Source: Streptomyces turgidiscabies Car8
GTDB lineage: Bacteria > Actinomycetota > Actinomycetes > Streptomycetales > Streptomycetaceae
Assembly (NCBI RefSeq): GCF_000331005.1
Contig: NZ_AEJB01000016.1
Coordinates: forward strand, 1 to 63,153
Direction of reading: 5' to 3'
Length of the DNA: 63,153 bases
In this document: positions 26,989 through 38,951 of the stretch, in pieces
Position numbering within the stretch: the first letter of the stretch is position 1
Layout of the letters: each line of letters starts with the position of its first letter
Made by a program: the position numbers and the translations under genes
Notes under the pieces: model-generated
Database searches by the model: none
Told to the model about the DNA's origin: nothing
Seen by the model: the letters and a program-made list of their open reading frames with translations, nothing else

Positions 26989-28650
26989 TCAGTTCACTTC
27001 CTGAGCGTCACGAAGGGTGCGGTACGTGGCCACGAGGGCGGCGGTGGAGGAGTCGAGGCCGGGGACGTCGGCCCCCGTGGTGAGCGCGGGCTCGATGCGC
27101 TTGGCGAGGACCTTGCCCAGCTCGACTCCCCACTGGTCGAAGGAGTCGATGTTCCAGATCGCGCCCTGGACGAACACCTTGTGCTCGTAGAGCGCGATCA
27201 GCTGGCCGAGGACGGAGGGGGTGAGTTCGCGCGCGAGGACAGTGGTCGTCGGGTGGTTGCCCTGGAACGTCTTGTGGGCGACGAGTTCCTCCGGCACCCC
27301 CTCCGCCCGCACCTCGTCCGGGGTCTTCCCGAAGGCCAGCGCCTGGGTCTGTGCGAAGAAGTTGGCCATCAACAGGTCGTGCTGGCCCTTGAGTTCGTCG
27401 CTCAGCTCCGCCACCGGCTCGGCGAAGCCGATGAAGTCCGCCGGGATGACCTTCGTCCCCTGATGGATCAACTGGTAGTAGGCGTGCTGCCCGTTGGTAC
27501 CGGGCGTCCCCCACACCACCGGTCCGGTCTCCCACTCCACCGGCAGCCCGTCACGGTCGACCGACTTGCCGTTGGACTCCATGTCCAGCTGCTGCAGGTA
27601 CGCCGTGAACTTGGACAGATAGTGCGAGTACGGCAGCACCGCATGCGACTGCGCCCCGAAGAAGTTGCCGTACCAGACACCCAACAACCCCAGCAGCAAA
27701 GGTGCGTTGCTTTCCGCCGGAGCCGTCCGGAAGTGCTCGTCGACCAGCGCGAACCCGTCCAGCATCTCCCGGAACCGCTCCGGCCCGATCGCGATCATCA
27801 GCGACAGCCCGATCGCCGAGTCGTACGAGTACCGGCCGCCGACCCAGTCCCAGAACTCGAACATGTTCGCCGTGTCGATCCCGAAGTCGGCGACCTTCCC
27901 CGAGTTCGTCGACAACGCCACGAAATGCCGGGCGACCGCCTTCTCGTCACCACCGAGCCCCGCCAGCAGCCACGACCGCGCCGACGTCGCATTCGTGATC
28001 GTCTCGATCGTCGTGAACGTCTTCGACGCCACGATGAACAGCGTCTCCGCCGGATCCAGGTCCCGCACCGCCTCGTGCAGGTCCGCGCCGTCCACGTTCG
28101 ACACGAACCGGAACGTCAACTCCCGTGCGGTGAACGCCCGCAACGCGTCGTACGCCATCGCCGGACCCAGATCCGAGCCACCGATACCGATGTTGACGAC
28201 ATTCCGGATACGGCGGCCCGTGTGACCGGTCCACTCACCCGACCGCACCCGCTCCGCGAAAGCGGCCATCCGGTCCAGCACCGTGTGCACCGCCGGCACC
28301 ACGTTCTCACTGTCGACCTCGACCACCGCGCCACGCGGCGCCCGCAGCGCCGTGTGCAGCACCGCCCGGTCCTCGGTGATGTTGATCTTCTCGCCCCGGA
28401 ACATGGCATCCCGCAGCCCGAACACACCCGTCGCCGCGGCCAGTTCCTGGAGAAGGGCGAGGGTCTCGTCGGTGACGAGGTGCTTGGAGTAGTCGATGTG
28501 CAGGTCGCCGACCTGTACGACGTACCGCTCCGCGCGGCCGGGATCGGCGGCGAACAGCTCACGCAGTCGCGGTGCGGCGAGCGCACCGGCGCGGTGGTCC
28601 TCCAGCGCCGTCCACTCGGGGCGCCGGTTGAGCCTGGGGGAGTCAGACAC
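26989..28650 (-). CDS. pgi: Glucose-6-phosphate isomerase
   Basis: A 553-residue glucose-6-phosphate isomerase of normal length. Signatures include [19 protein letters not shown], the SKTFTTIET phosphate-binding loop, [12 protein letters not shown] and the C-terminal [11 protein letters not shown] signature with the catalytic Lys. It interconverts glucose 6-phosphate and fructose 6-phosphate, so carbon leaving transaldolase/transketolase can re-enter the oxidative branch. The GTG start overlaps the opcA 3' end by 8 bp. Having pgi inside a pentose-phosphate operon suggests cyclic use of the pathway for NADPH. Confidence 0.95.
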   Translation of the reverse strand: MSDSPRLNRRPEWTALEDHRAGALAAPRLRELFAADPGRAERYVVQVGDLHIDYSKHLVTDETLALLQELAAATGVFGLRDAMFRGEKINITEDRAVLHTALRAPRGAVVEVDSENVVPAVHTVLDRMAAFAERVRSGEWTGHTGRRIRNVVNIGIGGSDLGPAMAYDALRAFTARELTFRFVSNVDGADLHEAVRDLDPAETLFIVASKTFTTIETITNATSARSWLLAGLGGDEKAVARHFVALSTNSGKVADFGIDTANMFEFWDWVGGRYSYDSAIGLSLMIAIGPERFREMLDGFALVDEHFRTAPAESNAPLLLGLLGVWYGNFFGAQSHAVLPYSHYLSKFTAYLQQLDMESNGKSVDRDGLPVEWETGPVVWGTPGTNGQHAYYQLIHQGTKVIPADFIGFAEPVAELSDELKGQHDLLMANFFAQTQALAFGKTPDEVRAEGVPEELVAHKTFQGNHPTTTVLARELTPSVLGQLIALYEHKVFVQGAIWNIDSFDQWGVELGKVLAKRIEPALTTGADVPGLDSSTAALVATYRTLRDAQEVN

Positions 28651-29575
28651 GGGGGGTCTCCTTGGTGCCGTCGCCCCGCAGGGCGATCGCGTACATCTCG
28701 TCGGCGTCGAGGCGCCGCAGTTCCTCGGCGATGAGTTCGGAGGTGGGGCGCACCTTCAGCGCGAGGGTGCGGGAGGGCTGGCCGGGCAGGGTGAGCGTGG
28801 CGAGCGGGCCCTCGGGGCGGTCGATGACGATCTCGCCCTTGTCGGTGCCGAGGCGGACGGCCGTGACGACCGGGCCCGCAGTGACGACGCGGTCGACCTG
28901 CACGTCCAGGCGGGCGCCCAGCCAGCGGGCCAGCAGTTCGGCGCTCGGGTTCTCGGCCTCGCTCTCGACGGCCGCCGAGATGATCTTCGTACGGGCCTGG
29001 TCGAGGGCCGCCGCCAGCATCGAGCGCCACGGGGTGAGCCGCGTCCACGCCAGGTCGGTGTCGCCGGGCGCGTACGAACGCACCCGCGCCTCCAGGGCGG
29101 TCAGCGGCTGCTCGACCGCGTACATGTCGGTGATCCTGCGCTGGGCCAGCGCGCCCAGCGGGTCCTTGGCGGGCACCTCGGGGGCGTTGACCGGCCACCA
29201 GACGACGACCGGGGCGTCCGGCAGCAGCAGCGGCAGGACGACGGAGTCGGCGTGGTCGGACACCTCGCCGTACGTCCGCAGGATGACCGTCTCGCCGGTA
29301 CCGGCGTCCGCGCCCACCCGTACCTCGGCGTCGAGGTGGGACTTGGTGCGGTCGCGCGGGCTGCGGGCGTGCCGCTTGATGACGACCAGGGTGCGGGCGG
29401 GGTGCTCGTGCGAGGCGTCCTCGGCCGCCTTGATCGAGTCGTAGGCGTTCTCCTCGTCCGTGACGATCACCATCGTCAGGACCATGCCCACGGCAGGGGT
29501 GCCGATGGCGCGCCGCCCCTTCACCAGTGCTTTGTTGATCTTGCTTGCCGTGGTGTCGGTGAGGTCGATTTTCAT
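28643..29575 (-). CDS. opcA: Glucose-6-phosphate dehydrogenase assembly protein OpcA
   Basis: A 310-residue OpcA-family protein beginning [17 protein letters not shown]. In cyanobacteria and actinobacteria OpcA assembles or allosterically activates glucose-6-phosphate dehydrogenase, often redox-dependently. It directly follows zwf with an ATGA overlap, as in most actinobacteria. I chose ATG 29575 because it overlaps the zwf stop and fits the family N-terminus; the longer frame back to 29635 lies within zwf. No catalytic motif is expected. Confidence 0.92.
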   Translation of the reverse strand: MKIDLTDTTASKINKALVKGRRAIGTPAVGMVLTMVIVTDEENAYDSIKAAEDASHEHPARTLVVIKRHARSPRDRTKSHLDAEVRVGADAGTGETVILRTYGEVSDHADSVVLPLLLPDAPVVVWWPVNAPEVPAKDPLGALAQRRITDMYAVEQPLTALEARVRSYAPGDTDLAWTRLTPWRSMLAAALDQARTKIISAAVESEAENPSAELLARWLGARLDVQVDRVVTAGPVVTAVRLGTDKGEIVIDRPEGPLATLTLPGQPSRTLALKVRPTSELIAEELRRLDADEMYAIALRGDGTKETPRV

Positions 29576-31182
29576 GGCCTGCGCCAGCTCCGTCCGTCTC
29601 GTGCGAGCATCTCGTCGGCTTCTTCCGGGCCCCAACTGCCCGAGGAGTACTGCGCGGGCCTGCCGTGCGTGCCCCAGTACTCCTCGATCGGGTCGAGGAT
29701 CTTCCAGGACTCTTCCACTTCCTGGTGACGGGGGAACAAATTGGCGTCGCCGAGCAGGACGTCCAGGATGAGCCGTTCGTACGCCTCCGGGCTGGACTCC
29801 GTGAAGGACTCGCCGTAGGCGAAGTCCATCGTGACGTCCCTGATCTCCATCGAGGTACCCGGGACCTTGGAACCGAAGCGCACGGTCATGCCCTCGTCGG
29901 GCTGGACGCGGATGACGATCGCGTTCGCGCCGAGTTCCTCGGTGGCCGTCGAGTCGAACGGGGAGTGCGGGGCACGCTGGAAGACGACCGCGATCTCCGT
30001 GACGCGCCGCCCGAGCCGCTTGCCGGTGCGCAGATAGAAGGGGACGCCCGCCCAGCGGCGGTTGTCGATCTCCAGCTTGACGGCCGCGTAGGTGTCGGTG
30101 CTGGACTGCGGGTCGATGCCGTCCTCTTCGAGGTAGCCGCTGACCTGCTCGCCGCCCTGCCAGCCCGCCGCGTACTGCCCGCGCACAGTGTGCTCGCCCA
30201 GGTGTTCGGGCAGCTTCACGGACTTGAGGACCTTGAGCTTCTCGGTCAGCAGCGACTCGGCGTCGAAGGCGATGGGCTCCTCCATGGCCGTCAGGGCCAT
30301 CAGCTGGAGCAGGTGGTTCTGGATCACGTCACGCGCCGAGCCGATGCCGTCGTAGTAACCGGCCCGGCCACCGATGCCGATGTCCTCGGCCATCGTGATC
30401 TGGACGTGGTCGACGTACGACCGGTTCCAGATGGGCTCGTACATCTGGTTGGCGAAGCGGAGCGCCAGAATGTTCTGGACGGTCTCCTTGCCGAGGTAGT
30501 GGTCGATCCGGAAGACCTGCTCCGGGTCGAACACGTCGTGCAGGACCCGGTTCAGCTCACGGGCGCTCTTCAGGTTGTGTCCGAACGGCTTCTCGATCAC
30601 CCCGCGCCGCCAGGAACCTTCCGGCGCGTTCGCCAGCCCGTGCTTCTTCAGCTGCTGGACGACCTTCGGGAAGAACTTCGGCGGTACGGAGAGGTAGAAG
30701 GCGTAGTTGCCGCTCGTCCCCCGGGACGCGTCCAGCTCGTCGACGGCCGCGCGCAGCTGCTTGAACGCCTCGTCGTCGTCGAAGTCGCCCGGGATGAACC
30801 GCATGCCCTCGGCGAGCTGCTGCCAGACCTCCTCGCGGAACTCCGTACGGGCGTGGTCGCGCACCGAGTCGTGGACGATCTGGGCGAAGTCCTCGTCCTC
30901 CCAGTCCCGGCGGGCGAAACCGACGAGCGAGAAGCCCGGCGGGAGCAGACCGCGGTTGGCGAGGTCGTAGACGGCCGGCATCAGCTTCTTGCGGGACAGG
31001 TCACCGGTCACCCCGAAGATGACCAGCCCGGACGGGCCCGCGACCATCGGCAGCCGGCGGTCGCCGGCGTCACGCAGCGGGTTCTCCCACTCCGTCGCGG
31101 AGTCGCCGCCGAGGTCCGGTTCGGACGCGGTGACAGCTGCGGTCGCGACTTCGGGTTCGGGCAGAGTCGATTCGTCAGTCAT
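29572..31182 (-). CDS. zwf: Glucose-6-phosphate 1-dehydrogenase
   Basis: A 536-residue glucose-6-phosphate dehydrogenase. The NADP loop is [17 protein letters not shown] and the catalytic signature is [14 protein letters not shown]. The substrate-binding [13 protein letters not shown] region is also intact. A 45-residue Glu/Ala/Thr-rich N-terminal extension precedes the fold. It catalyses the first committed step of the oxidative pentose-phosphate pathway, producing NADPH. It is coupled by ATGA overlaps to tal upstream and opcA downstream. Confidence 0.95.
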   Translation of the reverse strand: MTDESTLPEPEVATAAVTASEPDLGGDSATEWENPLRDAGDRRLPMVAGPSGLVIFGVTGDLSRKKLMPAVYDLANRGLLPPGFSLVGFARRDWEDEDFAQIVHDSVRDHARTEFREEVWQQLAEGMRFIPGDFDDDEAFKQLRAAVDELDASRGTSGNYAFYLSVPPKFFPKVVQQLKKHGLANAPEGSWRRGVIEKPFGHNLKSARELNRVLHDVFDPEQVFRIDHYLGKETVQNILALRFANQMYEPIWNRSYVDHVQITMAEDIGIGGRAGYYDGIGSARDVIQNHLLQLMALTAMEEPIAFDAESLLTEKLKVLKSVKLPEHLGEHTVRGQYAAGWQGGEQVSGYLEEDGIDPQSSTDTYAAVKLEIDNRRWAGVPFYLRTGKRLGRRVTEIAVVFQRAPHSPFDSTATEELGANAIVIRVQPDEGMTVRFGSKVPGTSMEIRDVTMDFAYGESFTESSPEAYERLILDVLLGDANLFPRHQEVEESWKILDPIEEYWGTHGRPAQYSSGSWGPEEADEMLARDGRSWRRP

Positions 31183-32318
31183 TCCCCGTCAACTCCCTTG
31201 CTGTTCAGCGACTTGGTGACGGCGTCCAACAGGTCGTTCCAGGCGGTCGCGAACTTCGCGACGCCCTCGTCCTCCAGAAGCTTCACGACCTCGTCGTACG
31301 AGATCCCGAGCCCCTCGACGGCCGCGAGATCGGCGCGGGCCTGGGCGTAGCCGCCGGTCACCGAGTCGCCGTGGATGTCGCCGTGGTCGGCGGTGGCGTC
31401 GAGGGTGGCCTCCGGCATCGTGTTGACGGTGCCGGGCGCGACCAACTCGTCGACGTACAGGGTGTCCTTGTACGCGGGGTCCTTGACGCCGGTGGACGCC
31501 CACAGCGGGCGCTGCCGGTTGGCGCGGGCGCCGCCCAGGGCGGTCCAGCGCGCACTCTCGAAGACCTGCTCGTACGCCTCGTACGCGAGCCGTGCGTTGG
31601 CCAGCGCCGCCCGGCCCTTGAGGGCGAGGGCCGCGTCCGTGCCCAGCAGCGTCAGCCGCTTGTCGATCTCGGAGTCGACGCGGGAGACGAAGAAGGAGGC
31701 GACGGAGTGGATGGTCGCCAGGTCGATGCCCGCGGCCTGCGCCTTCTCCAGGCCGGCCAGATAGGCGGCCATGACCTCGCGGTAGCGCTCCAGGGAGAAG
31801 ATCAGCGTGACGTTGACGCTGATCCCGAGGCCGATGACCTCGGTGATCGCCGGCAGGCCCGCCTTCGTCGCCGGGATTTTGATCATCACGTTGGGCCGGT
31901 CGACCAGCCAGGCCAGCTGCTTGGCCTCGGCGATCGTCGCCGCCGTCTCGTGGGCGAGTCGCGGGTCGACCTCGATCGAGACGCGACCGTCCCGGCCGGC
32001 CGTCGCGTCGTACACCGGGCGCAGGATGTCGGCGGCGGCGCGTACGTCGGCGGTGGTCATCATCCGTACGGCCTCTTCGACCGTGACGCCGCGCACGGCC
32101 AAATCGGCGAGCTGCTCCTCGTACCCCTCGCCGGAGCCGATGGCGGCCTGGAAGATCGACGGGTTGGTGGTCACGCCGACCACATGATGGGTGTCGATGA
32201 GTCCGGCGAGGTTGCCGGAGGTGATCCGCCCCCGCGACAGGTCGTCCAGCCAGATCGAGACGCCCTCGTCGGAGAGGCGCTTGAGTGTTCCCGCGGTGCG
32301 GGCTGTTTCGGTGCTCAC
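31179..32318 (-). CDS. tal: Transaldolase
   Basis: A 379-residue transaldolase of the actinobacterial type. The N-terminal signature is [13 protein letters not shown] and the Schiff-base Lys lies in [12 protein letters not shown]. It exchanges a dihydroxyacetone unit between sugar phosphates. I favour the GTG at 32318 because AAGGAAG lies nine bases upstream; the ATG at 32327 directly abuts that element. A 28-bp gap separates it from tkt. It is the second gene of the pentose-phosphate operon. Confidence 0.93.
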   Translation of the reverse strand: MSTETARTAGTLKRLSDEGVSIWLDDLSRGRITSGNLAGLIDTHHVVGVTTNPSIFQAAIGSGEGYEEQLADLAVRGVTVEEAVRMMTTADVRAAADILRPVYDATAGRDGRVSIEVDPRLAHETAATIAEAKQLAWLVDRPNVMIKIPATKAGLPAITEVIGLGISVNVTLIFSLERYREVMAAYLAGLEKAQAAGIDLATIHSVASFFVSRVDSEIDKRLTLLGTDAALALKGRAALANARLAYEAYEQVFESARWTALGGARANRQRPLWASTGVKDPAYKDTLYVDELVAPGTVNTMPEATLDATADHGDIHGDSVTGGYAQARADLAAVEGLGISYDEVVKLLEDEGVAKFATAWNDLLDAVTKSLNSKGVDGE

Positions 32319-32346
32319 TGTGATCATCTTCCTTCTGGCGGGCGGA

Positions 32347-34422
<2,076 letters not shown>

Positions 34423-34474
34423 CTTCAAGAAGTCCTCGGTAGAGGTGGAGGAACTGCTCTGACGTGTTCAAACT

Positions 34475-34491
34475 TAAAAGTCTGACTTTTA
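34475..34491. promoter_or_regulatory. Perfect 17-bp palindrome between tkt operon and AraC gene
   Basis: TAAAAGTC-T-GACTTTTA is a perfect inverted repeat with a one-base centre. It is strikingly AT-rich for this genome. It lies 53 bp upstream of the tkt start and 78 bp upstream of the divergent AraC-type gene. It is a strong operator candidate for a dimeric regulator controlling the pentose-phosphate operon. Confidence 0.7.
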
Positions 34492-34568
34492 CGGGGCCAG
34501 GTGCCTGTGTGTCACCCTTTGGTGAAAGTGGGACACGGACGGCGGGGCCCGGACGGCAAGAGAAGGAC

Positions 34569-35480
34569 ATGACGGACAGAACCATCCAAGACGGCATCCA
34601 GGGTGCCGTCCAAAGCGGAGACGCCATCAGGACGTTTCCCTTCCCGGTCGATCTGAGCGTCCTGGGCGTCGGTATGCAGGTCGGGCCGATGTCACCCGAC
34701 CGCACCTGGCACGACGAAGCACCCCTGGAGCGCGTCCACCGCATCGACTTCCACGTCGTGCTGCTGTTCGACGACGGCCCCGTCACCCACATGATCGACT
34801 TTGCCGAGTACGAGGCGGCAGCGGGCGACCTGCTGTGGATCCGCCCGGGTCAGGTTCACCGTTTCTCACGCACCAGCGAGTACCGCGGCACCGTCCTCAC
34901 CATGCAACCCGGTTTCCTGCCCCGGCCCACGGTCGAGGCGACCGGCCTCTACCACTACGGCCTGCCCCCGCTGCTGCGCCCGGACGGGCCCCAACTCGCG
35001 GGCCTGCGGGCGGCCCTGGCCCAGCTGGGCCGCGAGTACGAGGACACGGCCACCCTCCCGATCGGCCTGCACACCTCCGTACTGCGCCACTCGCTCACGG
35101 CGTTCCTGCTGCGGCTGTCCCACCTCGCCACGAGTTCGGCGGAGGCGGCGCGCGGGCAGGCCGACACCACGTTCACCCTCTTCAGGGACGCGGTGGAGAA
35201 GGGCTTCGCCACCAATCACAGCGTCAGCGCCTACGCCGACGCCCTCGGTTACTCCCGCCGCACCCTCGTCCGCGCGGTGCGCGCGGCGACCGGTGAGACG
35301 CCCAAGGGTTTCATCGACAAGCGGGTGATCCTGGAGGCCAAGCGGCTGCTGGCCCACACCACCCTGCCGATCGGCCGCGTCGGCGCGGCCGTCGGCTTCC
35401 CCGACGCGGCGAACTTCTCCAAGTTCTTCCACCTGCACACGGGCGCGACACCGGTGGCGTTCCGGGCGGAACTGAGCTGA
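34569..35480 (+). CDS. AraC-family transcriptional regulator
   Basis: A 303-residue AraC/XylS regulator. The N-terminal half looks like a cupin ligand-sensing domain (IDFHVVLLFDDGP, GDLLWIRPGQVHRFS). The C-terminal third carries two helix-turn-helix units, SVSAYADALGYSRRTLVRAVRAA and IGRVGAAVGFPDAANFSKFF. The ATG at 34569 follows AGAAGGA. It is divergent from tkt and may regulate it, although AraC proteins more often bind direct repeats than the perfect palindrome found here. It converges with a GH16 glucanase gene behind a strong terminator. Confidence 0.88.
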   Translation: MTDRTIQDGIQGAVQSGDAIRTFPFPVDLSVLGVGMQVGPMSPDRTWHDEAPLERVHRIDFHVVLLFDDGPVTHMIDFAEYEAAAGDLLWIRPGQVHRFSRTSEYRGTVLTMQPGFLPRPTVEATGLYHYGLPPLLRPDGPQLAGLRAALAQLGREYEDTATLPIGLHTSVLRHSLTAFLLRLSHLATSSAEAARGQADTTFTLFRDAVEKGFATNHSVSAYADALGYSRRTLVRAVRAATGETPKGFIDKRVILEAKRLLAHTTLPIGRVGAAVGFPDAANFSKFFHLHTGATPVAFRAELS

Positions 35481-35559
35481 GGTCACTCGGGGCGGACCTG
35501 CGGAGGAACTCCGAGACGACCGGAACGGTGCCGAGCGGCCGGTGCCCGCGCGCGCCGAC

Positions 35560-35589
35560 GCCCCGCGAGGCCCGGAGGTCTCGCGGGGC
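35560..35589. terminator. Bidirectional terminator hairpin
   Basis: GCCCCGCGAG (35560-35569) and CTCGCGGGGC (35580-35589) are perfect 10-bp arms around a 10-nt loop, between the convergent AraC and GH16 genes. Confidence 0.82.
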
Positions 35590-35605
35590 ATCGGCAACGC
35601 CGGTG

Positions 35606-37024
35606 TCAGTGACCGAAGTTGAACCAGTTCACGTTCACGAAGTCCTGCGCCTGGCCGCTGGTGAAGGTCAGATAGACGTCATGGGTGCCGGTGACGGAAC
35701 TGATGTTCGCCGGAACCGTGCGCCAGCTCTGCCAGCCGCCCGTGTTGCCGATCGAGAAACTGCCGACCGGTGTGCTCGTACGGCTGTCGAGGCGCACCTC
35801 GACCAGCCCGCTCACCCCCAAGCCGGCCCCGCTCGCGACCCTGCCGACGAACTGGGTGGCGGCCGTGGAGCCGAAGTTGACGTTCTGGTAGAGCGCCCAG
35901 TCGCCGTTGGCGAGCGAGCCGATGTTCTGTCCGCCGCCGGTGTCGGTGGTGGTCTCCGTGCTGGTGCCCGACTGGCTGTTGTAGGACTCGGCCTGGACGG
36001 CGCTGTACGCGTCCCGGGTCCCGGTCGGCGGCGGTGTGGTCGTGCCGCCGCCGGTGGTCGACTGGAGTACCTGCACGTAGTCGACGACCATCGGGCGTCC
36101 GGAGACCGTGTTCGCGTCCGGGCCGCCGCCGAACGCGGCCGGGAAGGCGCCGCCCATCGCCACGTTCAGGATGATGAAGAAGCCGTGGTTGGTGGCGTTG
36201 GCCCAGGTCGTCGCGTCGACCTGGTTCGCGGTCACCGTGTGGTAGTTGGTGCCGTCGACGTAGAAGCGGATCGCCTCCGGGCTCACCGAGCGGTCCCACT
36301 CCATGCGGTACGTGTGGAAGCCGGCCTGGCAGGTGGTGCCGGCGCAGCTGGTGGTGCCGCCTATGCCGGTCGTCTCGTTGCAGGCGCCGCCCGGGCTGGT
36401 GCCGCAGTGCATGGTGCCCCAGATGGTGTTGAGACCCTGGGTGTTCTCCATGATGTCCAGCTCGCCGACGCTCGGCCAGTTCTGGTAGTTGCCCCGGTAG
36501 GGCGCCCCGAGCATCCAGAACGCGGGCCAGTAGCCGAGGGCGCCGGCGCCGGTGACGTTCGGTACCTGGAGGCGGGCCTCGACGCGCAGTTTTCCGCCCG
36601 CCGGGGGCTGGAAGTCGGTGCGGTTGGTCTCGACGCGGCCCGAGGTCCACGCGCCGGCGGAGTTGCGCAGCGGGGTGATCCGGAGGTTGCCGCTGCCGTC
36701 GAGCGAGACGTTGTTCGTGCTGTTCGTCATCGTCTCGATCTCGCCGGTTCCCCAGTTGGCGGGGCCGCCGGGATACGAGGTTCCGGTCGCGTACTGCCAG
36801 TTGGCGGTGTTGACGCCGGTCCCGGCGGTGCCGTTGAAGTCGTCGAGGAAGACCTGTGTCCAGCCGGTCGGCGGTGTCGGCGCGTCCGCCTGTGCCACCG
36901 ACACGGCGGCTGCCGCGAGGCTGAGGACGGCGCCGACGGCGACGAGCACGCGCCGGAGCGGGCCGCGTGTGGCGGGTGGGCCTGAAGTGAGCGGAGTGGG
37001 CGAAGTGCCTGAAGTGTCCCTCAT
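35606..37024 (-). CDS. Secreted GH16 endo-beta-1,3-glucanase with CBM6
   Basis: A 472-residue secreted enzyme. A Tat/Sec-like signal peptide (about 1-47, ending VAQADA) precedes a GH16 domain (50-320). Its catalytic motif is GELDIMENTQG, with Glu nucleophile and acid/base, in the bacterial laminarinase arrangement. A Thr/Pro-Gly linker follows, then a C-terminal CBM6-like module (about 340-472: VQAESYNSQSG, NGDWALYQNVNFG, VNVNWFNFG). It would hydrolyse beta-1,3- or mixed-linkage glucans such as laminarin or fungal wall glucan. A LacI-type CebR-like box lies 53 bp upstream of the start, implying induction by glucan oligosaccharides. Confidence 0.92.
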   Translation of the reverse strand: MRDTSGTSPTPLTSGPPATRGPLRRVLVAVGAVLSLAAAAVSVAQADAPTPPTGWTQVFLDDFNGTAGTGVNTANWQYATGTSYPGGPANWGTGEIETMTNSTNNVSLDGSGNLRITPLRNSAGAWTSGRVETNRTDFQPPAGGKLRVEARLQVPNVTGAGALGYWPAFWMLGAPYRGNYQNWPSVGELDIMENTQGLNTIWGTMHCGTSPGGACNETTGIGGTTSCAGTTCQAGFHTYRMEWDRSVSPEAIRFYVDGTNYHTVTANQVDATTWANATNHGFFIILNVAMGGAFPAAFGGGPDANTVSGRPMVVDYVQVLQSTTGGGTTTPPPTGTRDAYSAVQAESYNSQSGTSTETTTDTGGGQNIGSLANGDWALYQNVNFGSTAATQFVGRVASGAGLGVSGLVEVRLDSRTSTPVGSFSIGNTGGWQSWRTVPANISSVTGTHDVYLTFTSGQAQDFVNVNWFNFGH

Positions 37025-37076
37025 GGGTGCCTCTTCGGGTACGGGGTGGGGATGCGGGGGTGCCTTCGAGAGAGTG

Positions 37077-37090
37077 TGAGAGCGCTCTCA
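37077..37090. promoter_or_regulatory. CebR-like LacI-family operator
   Basis: TGAGAGCGCTCTCA is a perfect 14-bp palindrome upstream of the GH16 gene. It differs from the Streptomyces CebR box TGGGAGCGCTCCCA at two symmetrical positions, so CebR or a paralogue responding to a different glucan may bind it. Confidence 0.75.
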
Positions 37091-37257
37091 AAGTGGGCCC
37101 AATGTGCTCCCGGTGGCTCCGGCCGTCAAGAGGTGAAACCCAGAATTTCCTTTCGTCGCAGGTGAGTTCACCCGATGAAGACATGAATGTGCTAGGCGCT
37201 CCGCCGGCTGGGCGATGCCGAGCACTGAAGCTCCGCTGTGGCCGGCCGCGCGGTTCC

Positions 37258-37280
37258 CCGCGCCCCGGAAGGGGGCGCGG
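37258..37280. terminator. Streptomyces-type GC-rich terminator downstream of the transpeptidase
   Basis: CCGCGCCCC (37258-37266) and GGGGCGCGG (37272-37280) form a 9-bp stem. The preceding CTGTGGCCGGCCGCGCGGTT resembles the dispersed element also present at the right end of the window. It is oriented to end the leftward L,D-transpeptidase transcript. Confidence 0.75.
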
Positions 37281-37297
37281 TCCTGGCCGGGCAGGTC

Positions 37298-38551
37298 CTA
37301 GACCGCGCTGTCGGCCTTCCAGTCGGCCCATGACAGGTTCCAGCCGTTGAGCCCGTTGGCCGGGTCCACCGTCACCTCGCCCGAGTTCCTGACGATCACC
37401 ACGTCCCCGAGCATGGAGCTGTCGTAGAACTTGTAGCCCGGTACGGAGGTGTCGTTCGCGCCCTTCGTGTCGTGGAGGCCCACGCAGCCGTGACTGGTGT
37501 TGCTGGCGCCGAACACCGAGGTCGAGGCCCAGTAGTTGCCGTGAACGAAGGTGCCGGAGGTGGTCAGGCGCTGGGCGTGCGGGACGTCGGAGATGTCGTA
37601 CTCGTCGCCGAGCCCGACCGTCGAGGACTCCATCCGCGTCTGCTTGAACCGCTCGCTGATGACCATGATCCCGGACCAGGTGGTGTGGTCGGCGTCGCCG
37701 CCGGACACGGGATAGGTGGCCGTGGTCGCACCGGCCCGCCGTACGGTCATGGTCTTCGCCGCCAGGTCGACGGTGCTGATCTGCTCGCGGCCGATGTGGA
37801 AGGTGACGTCCTTGGACTGGGTGCCGTAGACCCCGTCCGCGCCCTGTACGTCCTTGAGCCGCAGCCCGAGGGTGATCTTCGTGCCGGCGGCCCAGTAGGT
37901 CTCCGGCCGGAAGTCGAGCCGGGTGTCGCTGAACCAGTGCCCGACCACCTCCACGGCCGGCTCGGCGGTCACGGTGATCGCCGTCTGGACCGCGGCCCGG
38001 TCGGTGACCGCCTCCGTGAAGTTGATCGACACCGGCATTCCCACGCCGGAGGTGGAGTCCGCCTCCGGCGTGAAGTACCCGACGAAGGTCGCGGACGGTG
38101 AGGCGGTGGTGAAGGTCGCCGTCCGCGCGACGCCCCCGGTGACCCGCGCCGACACCGTGTACGTCGTCCCGGAGTACGGGTTCCCGGTCGAGGTCCACTT
38201 CGTACGGGCATCGTTGAGGGTCCCGGCCAGCGTGGCGCCGTCACCGGTGACCGTGACGCCGGCGAGGGTGCCGTCGGTGACGGTGACCTCGACGGGGGTG
38301 GCGAAACCGGCGTGCTGGGTTCCGTCGGCGGGCGTGACGGTGACGACGGCGTTCCTGGCGGCCTCCACGGACGCGCTCGCGCTCGCCTTCGCCCCGGTCG
38401 TCGCCGCCGAGGCGTCCGCCGAGCTGCCGCAACCGGTCAGTACGGCGGCCGGGACAGCCCCGAGCGCGGCGAGGATCCCCCGCCGGGACCACCCCGGGGA
38501 CTGCTGCCCCCGCCCCTGCTCGGACGGGTTGGATATGTGCGGAACACCCAC
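37298..38551 (-). CDS. Lipoprotein L,D-transpeptidase (YkuD) with Ig-like domain
   Basis: A 417-residue cell-wall enzyme. A Tat-type lipoprotein signal is present (SRRGILAALGAVPAAVLTGC), so it should be lipid-anchored at that Cys. Ser/Ala-rich linker and Ig-like domains occupy about 55-270. The YkuD domain follows, with HGNYW and the catalytic Cys in SHGCVGL. L,D-transpeptidases make 3-3 cross-links in peptidoglycan or attach proteins to it. The GTG at 38551 has AGAAAGG about six bases upstream and gives a compact lipoprotein signal; an ATG at 38599 would add 16 residues. It appears to be a single-gene unit. Confidence 0.9.
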   Translation of the reverse strand: MGVPHISNPSEQGRGQQSPGWSRRGILAALGAVPAAVLTGCGSSADASAATTGAKASASASVEAARNAVVTVTPADGTQHAGFATPVEVTVTDGTLAGVTVTGDGATLAGTLNDARTKWTSTGNPYSGTTYTVSARVTGGVARTATFTTASPSATFVGYFTPEADSTSGVGMPVSINFTEAVTDRAAVQTAITVTAEPAVEVVGHWFSDTRLDFRPETYWAAGTKITLGLRLKDVQGADGVYGTQSKDVTFHIGREQISTVDLAAKTMTVRRAGATTATYPVSGGDADHTTWSGIMVISERFKQTRMESSTVGLGDEYDISDVPHAQRLTTSGTFVHGNYWASTSVFGASNTSHGCVGLHDTKGANDTSVPGYKFYDSSMLGDVVIVRNSGEVTVDPANGLNGWNLSWADWKADSAV

Positions 38552-38951
38552 GGCACGCCTTTCTGGAACGACCAGGAACGATCGATGATGCGCGTGCATC
38601 GTGCGCCTTCTGCCTGGGTTTGTTCTTTGAAACGGGGGTCTGGTGTCTGAGATTCCGGTGAGGATGCCAGGGGTGGCCTGTCAGGGAGCCCTTCTCGGGC
38701 GGCACGCGGGCGTTGATCGTCCCGAGGGCTCCGGCTCCGGCTGCGTCACCGGACCCGGCGTCCCTGGCGCGCCACTGCTGCCGGGGCGCGCGGCCTTCCT
38801 CGTCGGGCTGTCCGGCGTCGACGACGCGGTGCCGCCGAGCCGGGCAGGTGGCCGGTCACGGGTGCGGGGCTCCGGGTTCCGTCCCCGCCGGCTCGCGCCC
38901 CGGATCGTTCGGGGCAGTGTCGAGCCGTACGGTACTTCGCCGAGCCGCCGC
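38552..38951. other. 400-bp gap without a recognisable gene
   Basis: This stretch between the transpeptidase start and the IclR stop holds open frames on both strands, but all look like arbitrary GC-rich frames, rich in Arg, Pro and Gly, with no domain. The transpeptidase promoter must lie near its left end. I see no strong hairpin, repeat or RNA gene. It could contain an eroded gene remnant, but nothing identifies one. Confidence 0.5.

Noticed and set aside
35679..38198. An 839-codon minus-strand open frame spanning the GH16 and transpeptidase genes
   Set aside because: It runs in another frame through two clear genes and their intergenic region; its translation is Arg/Gly/His-rich and has no recognisable domain.
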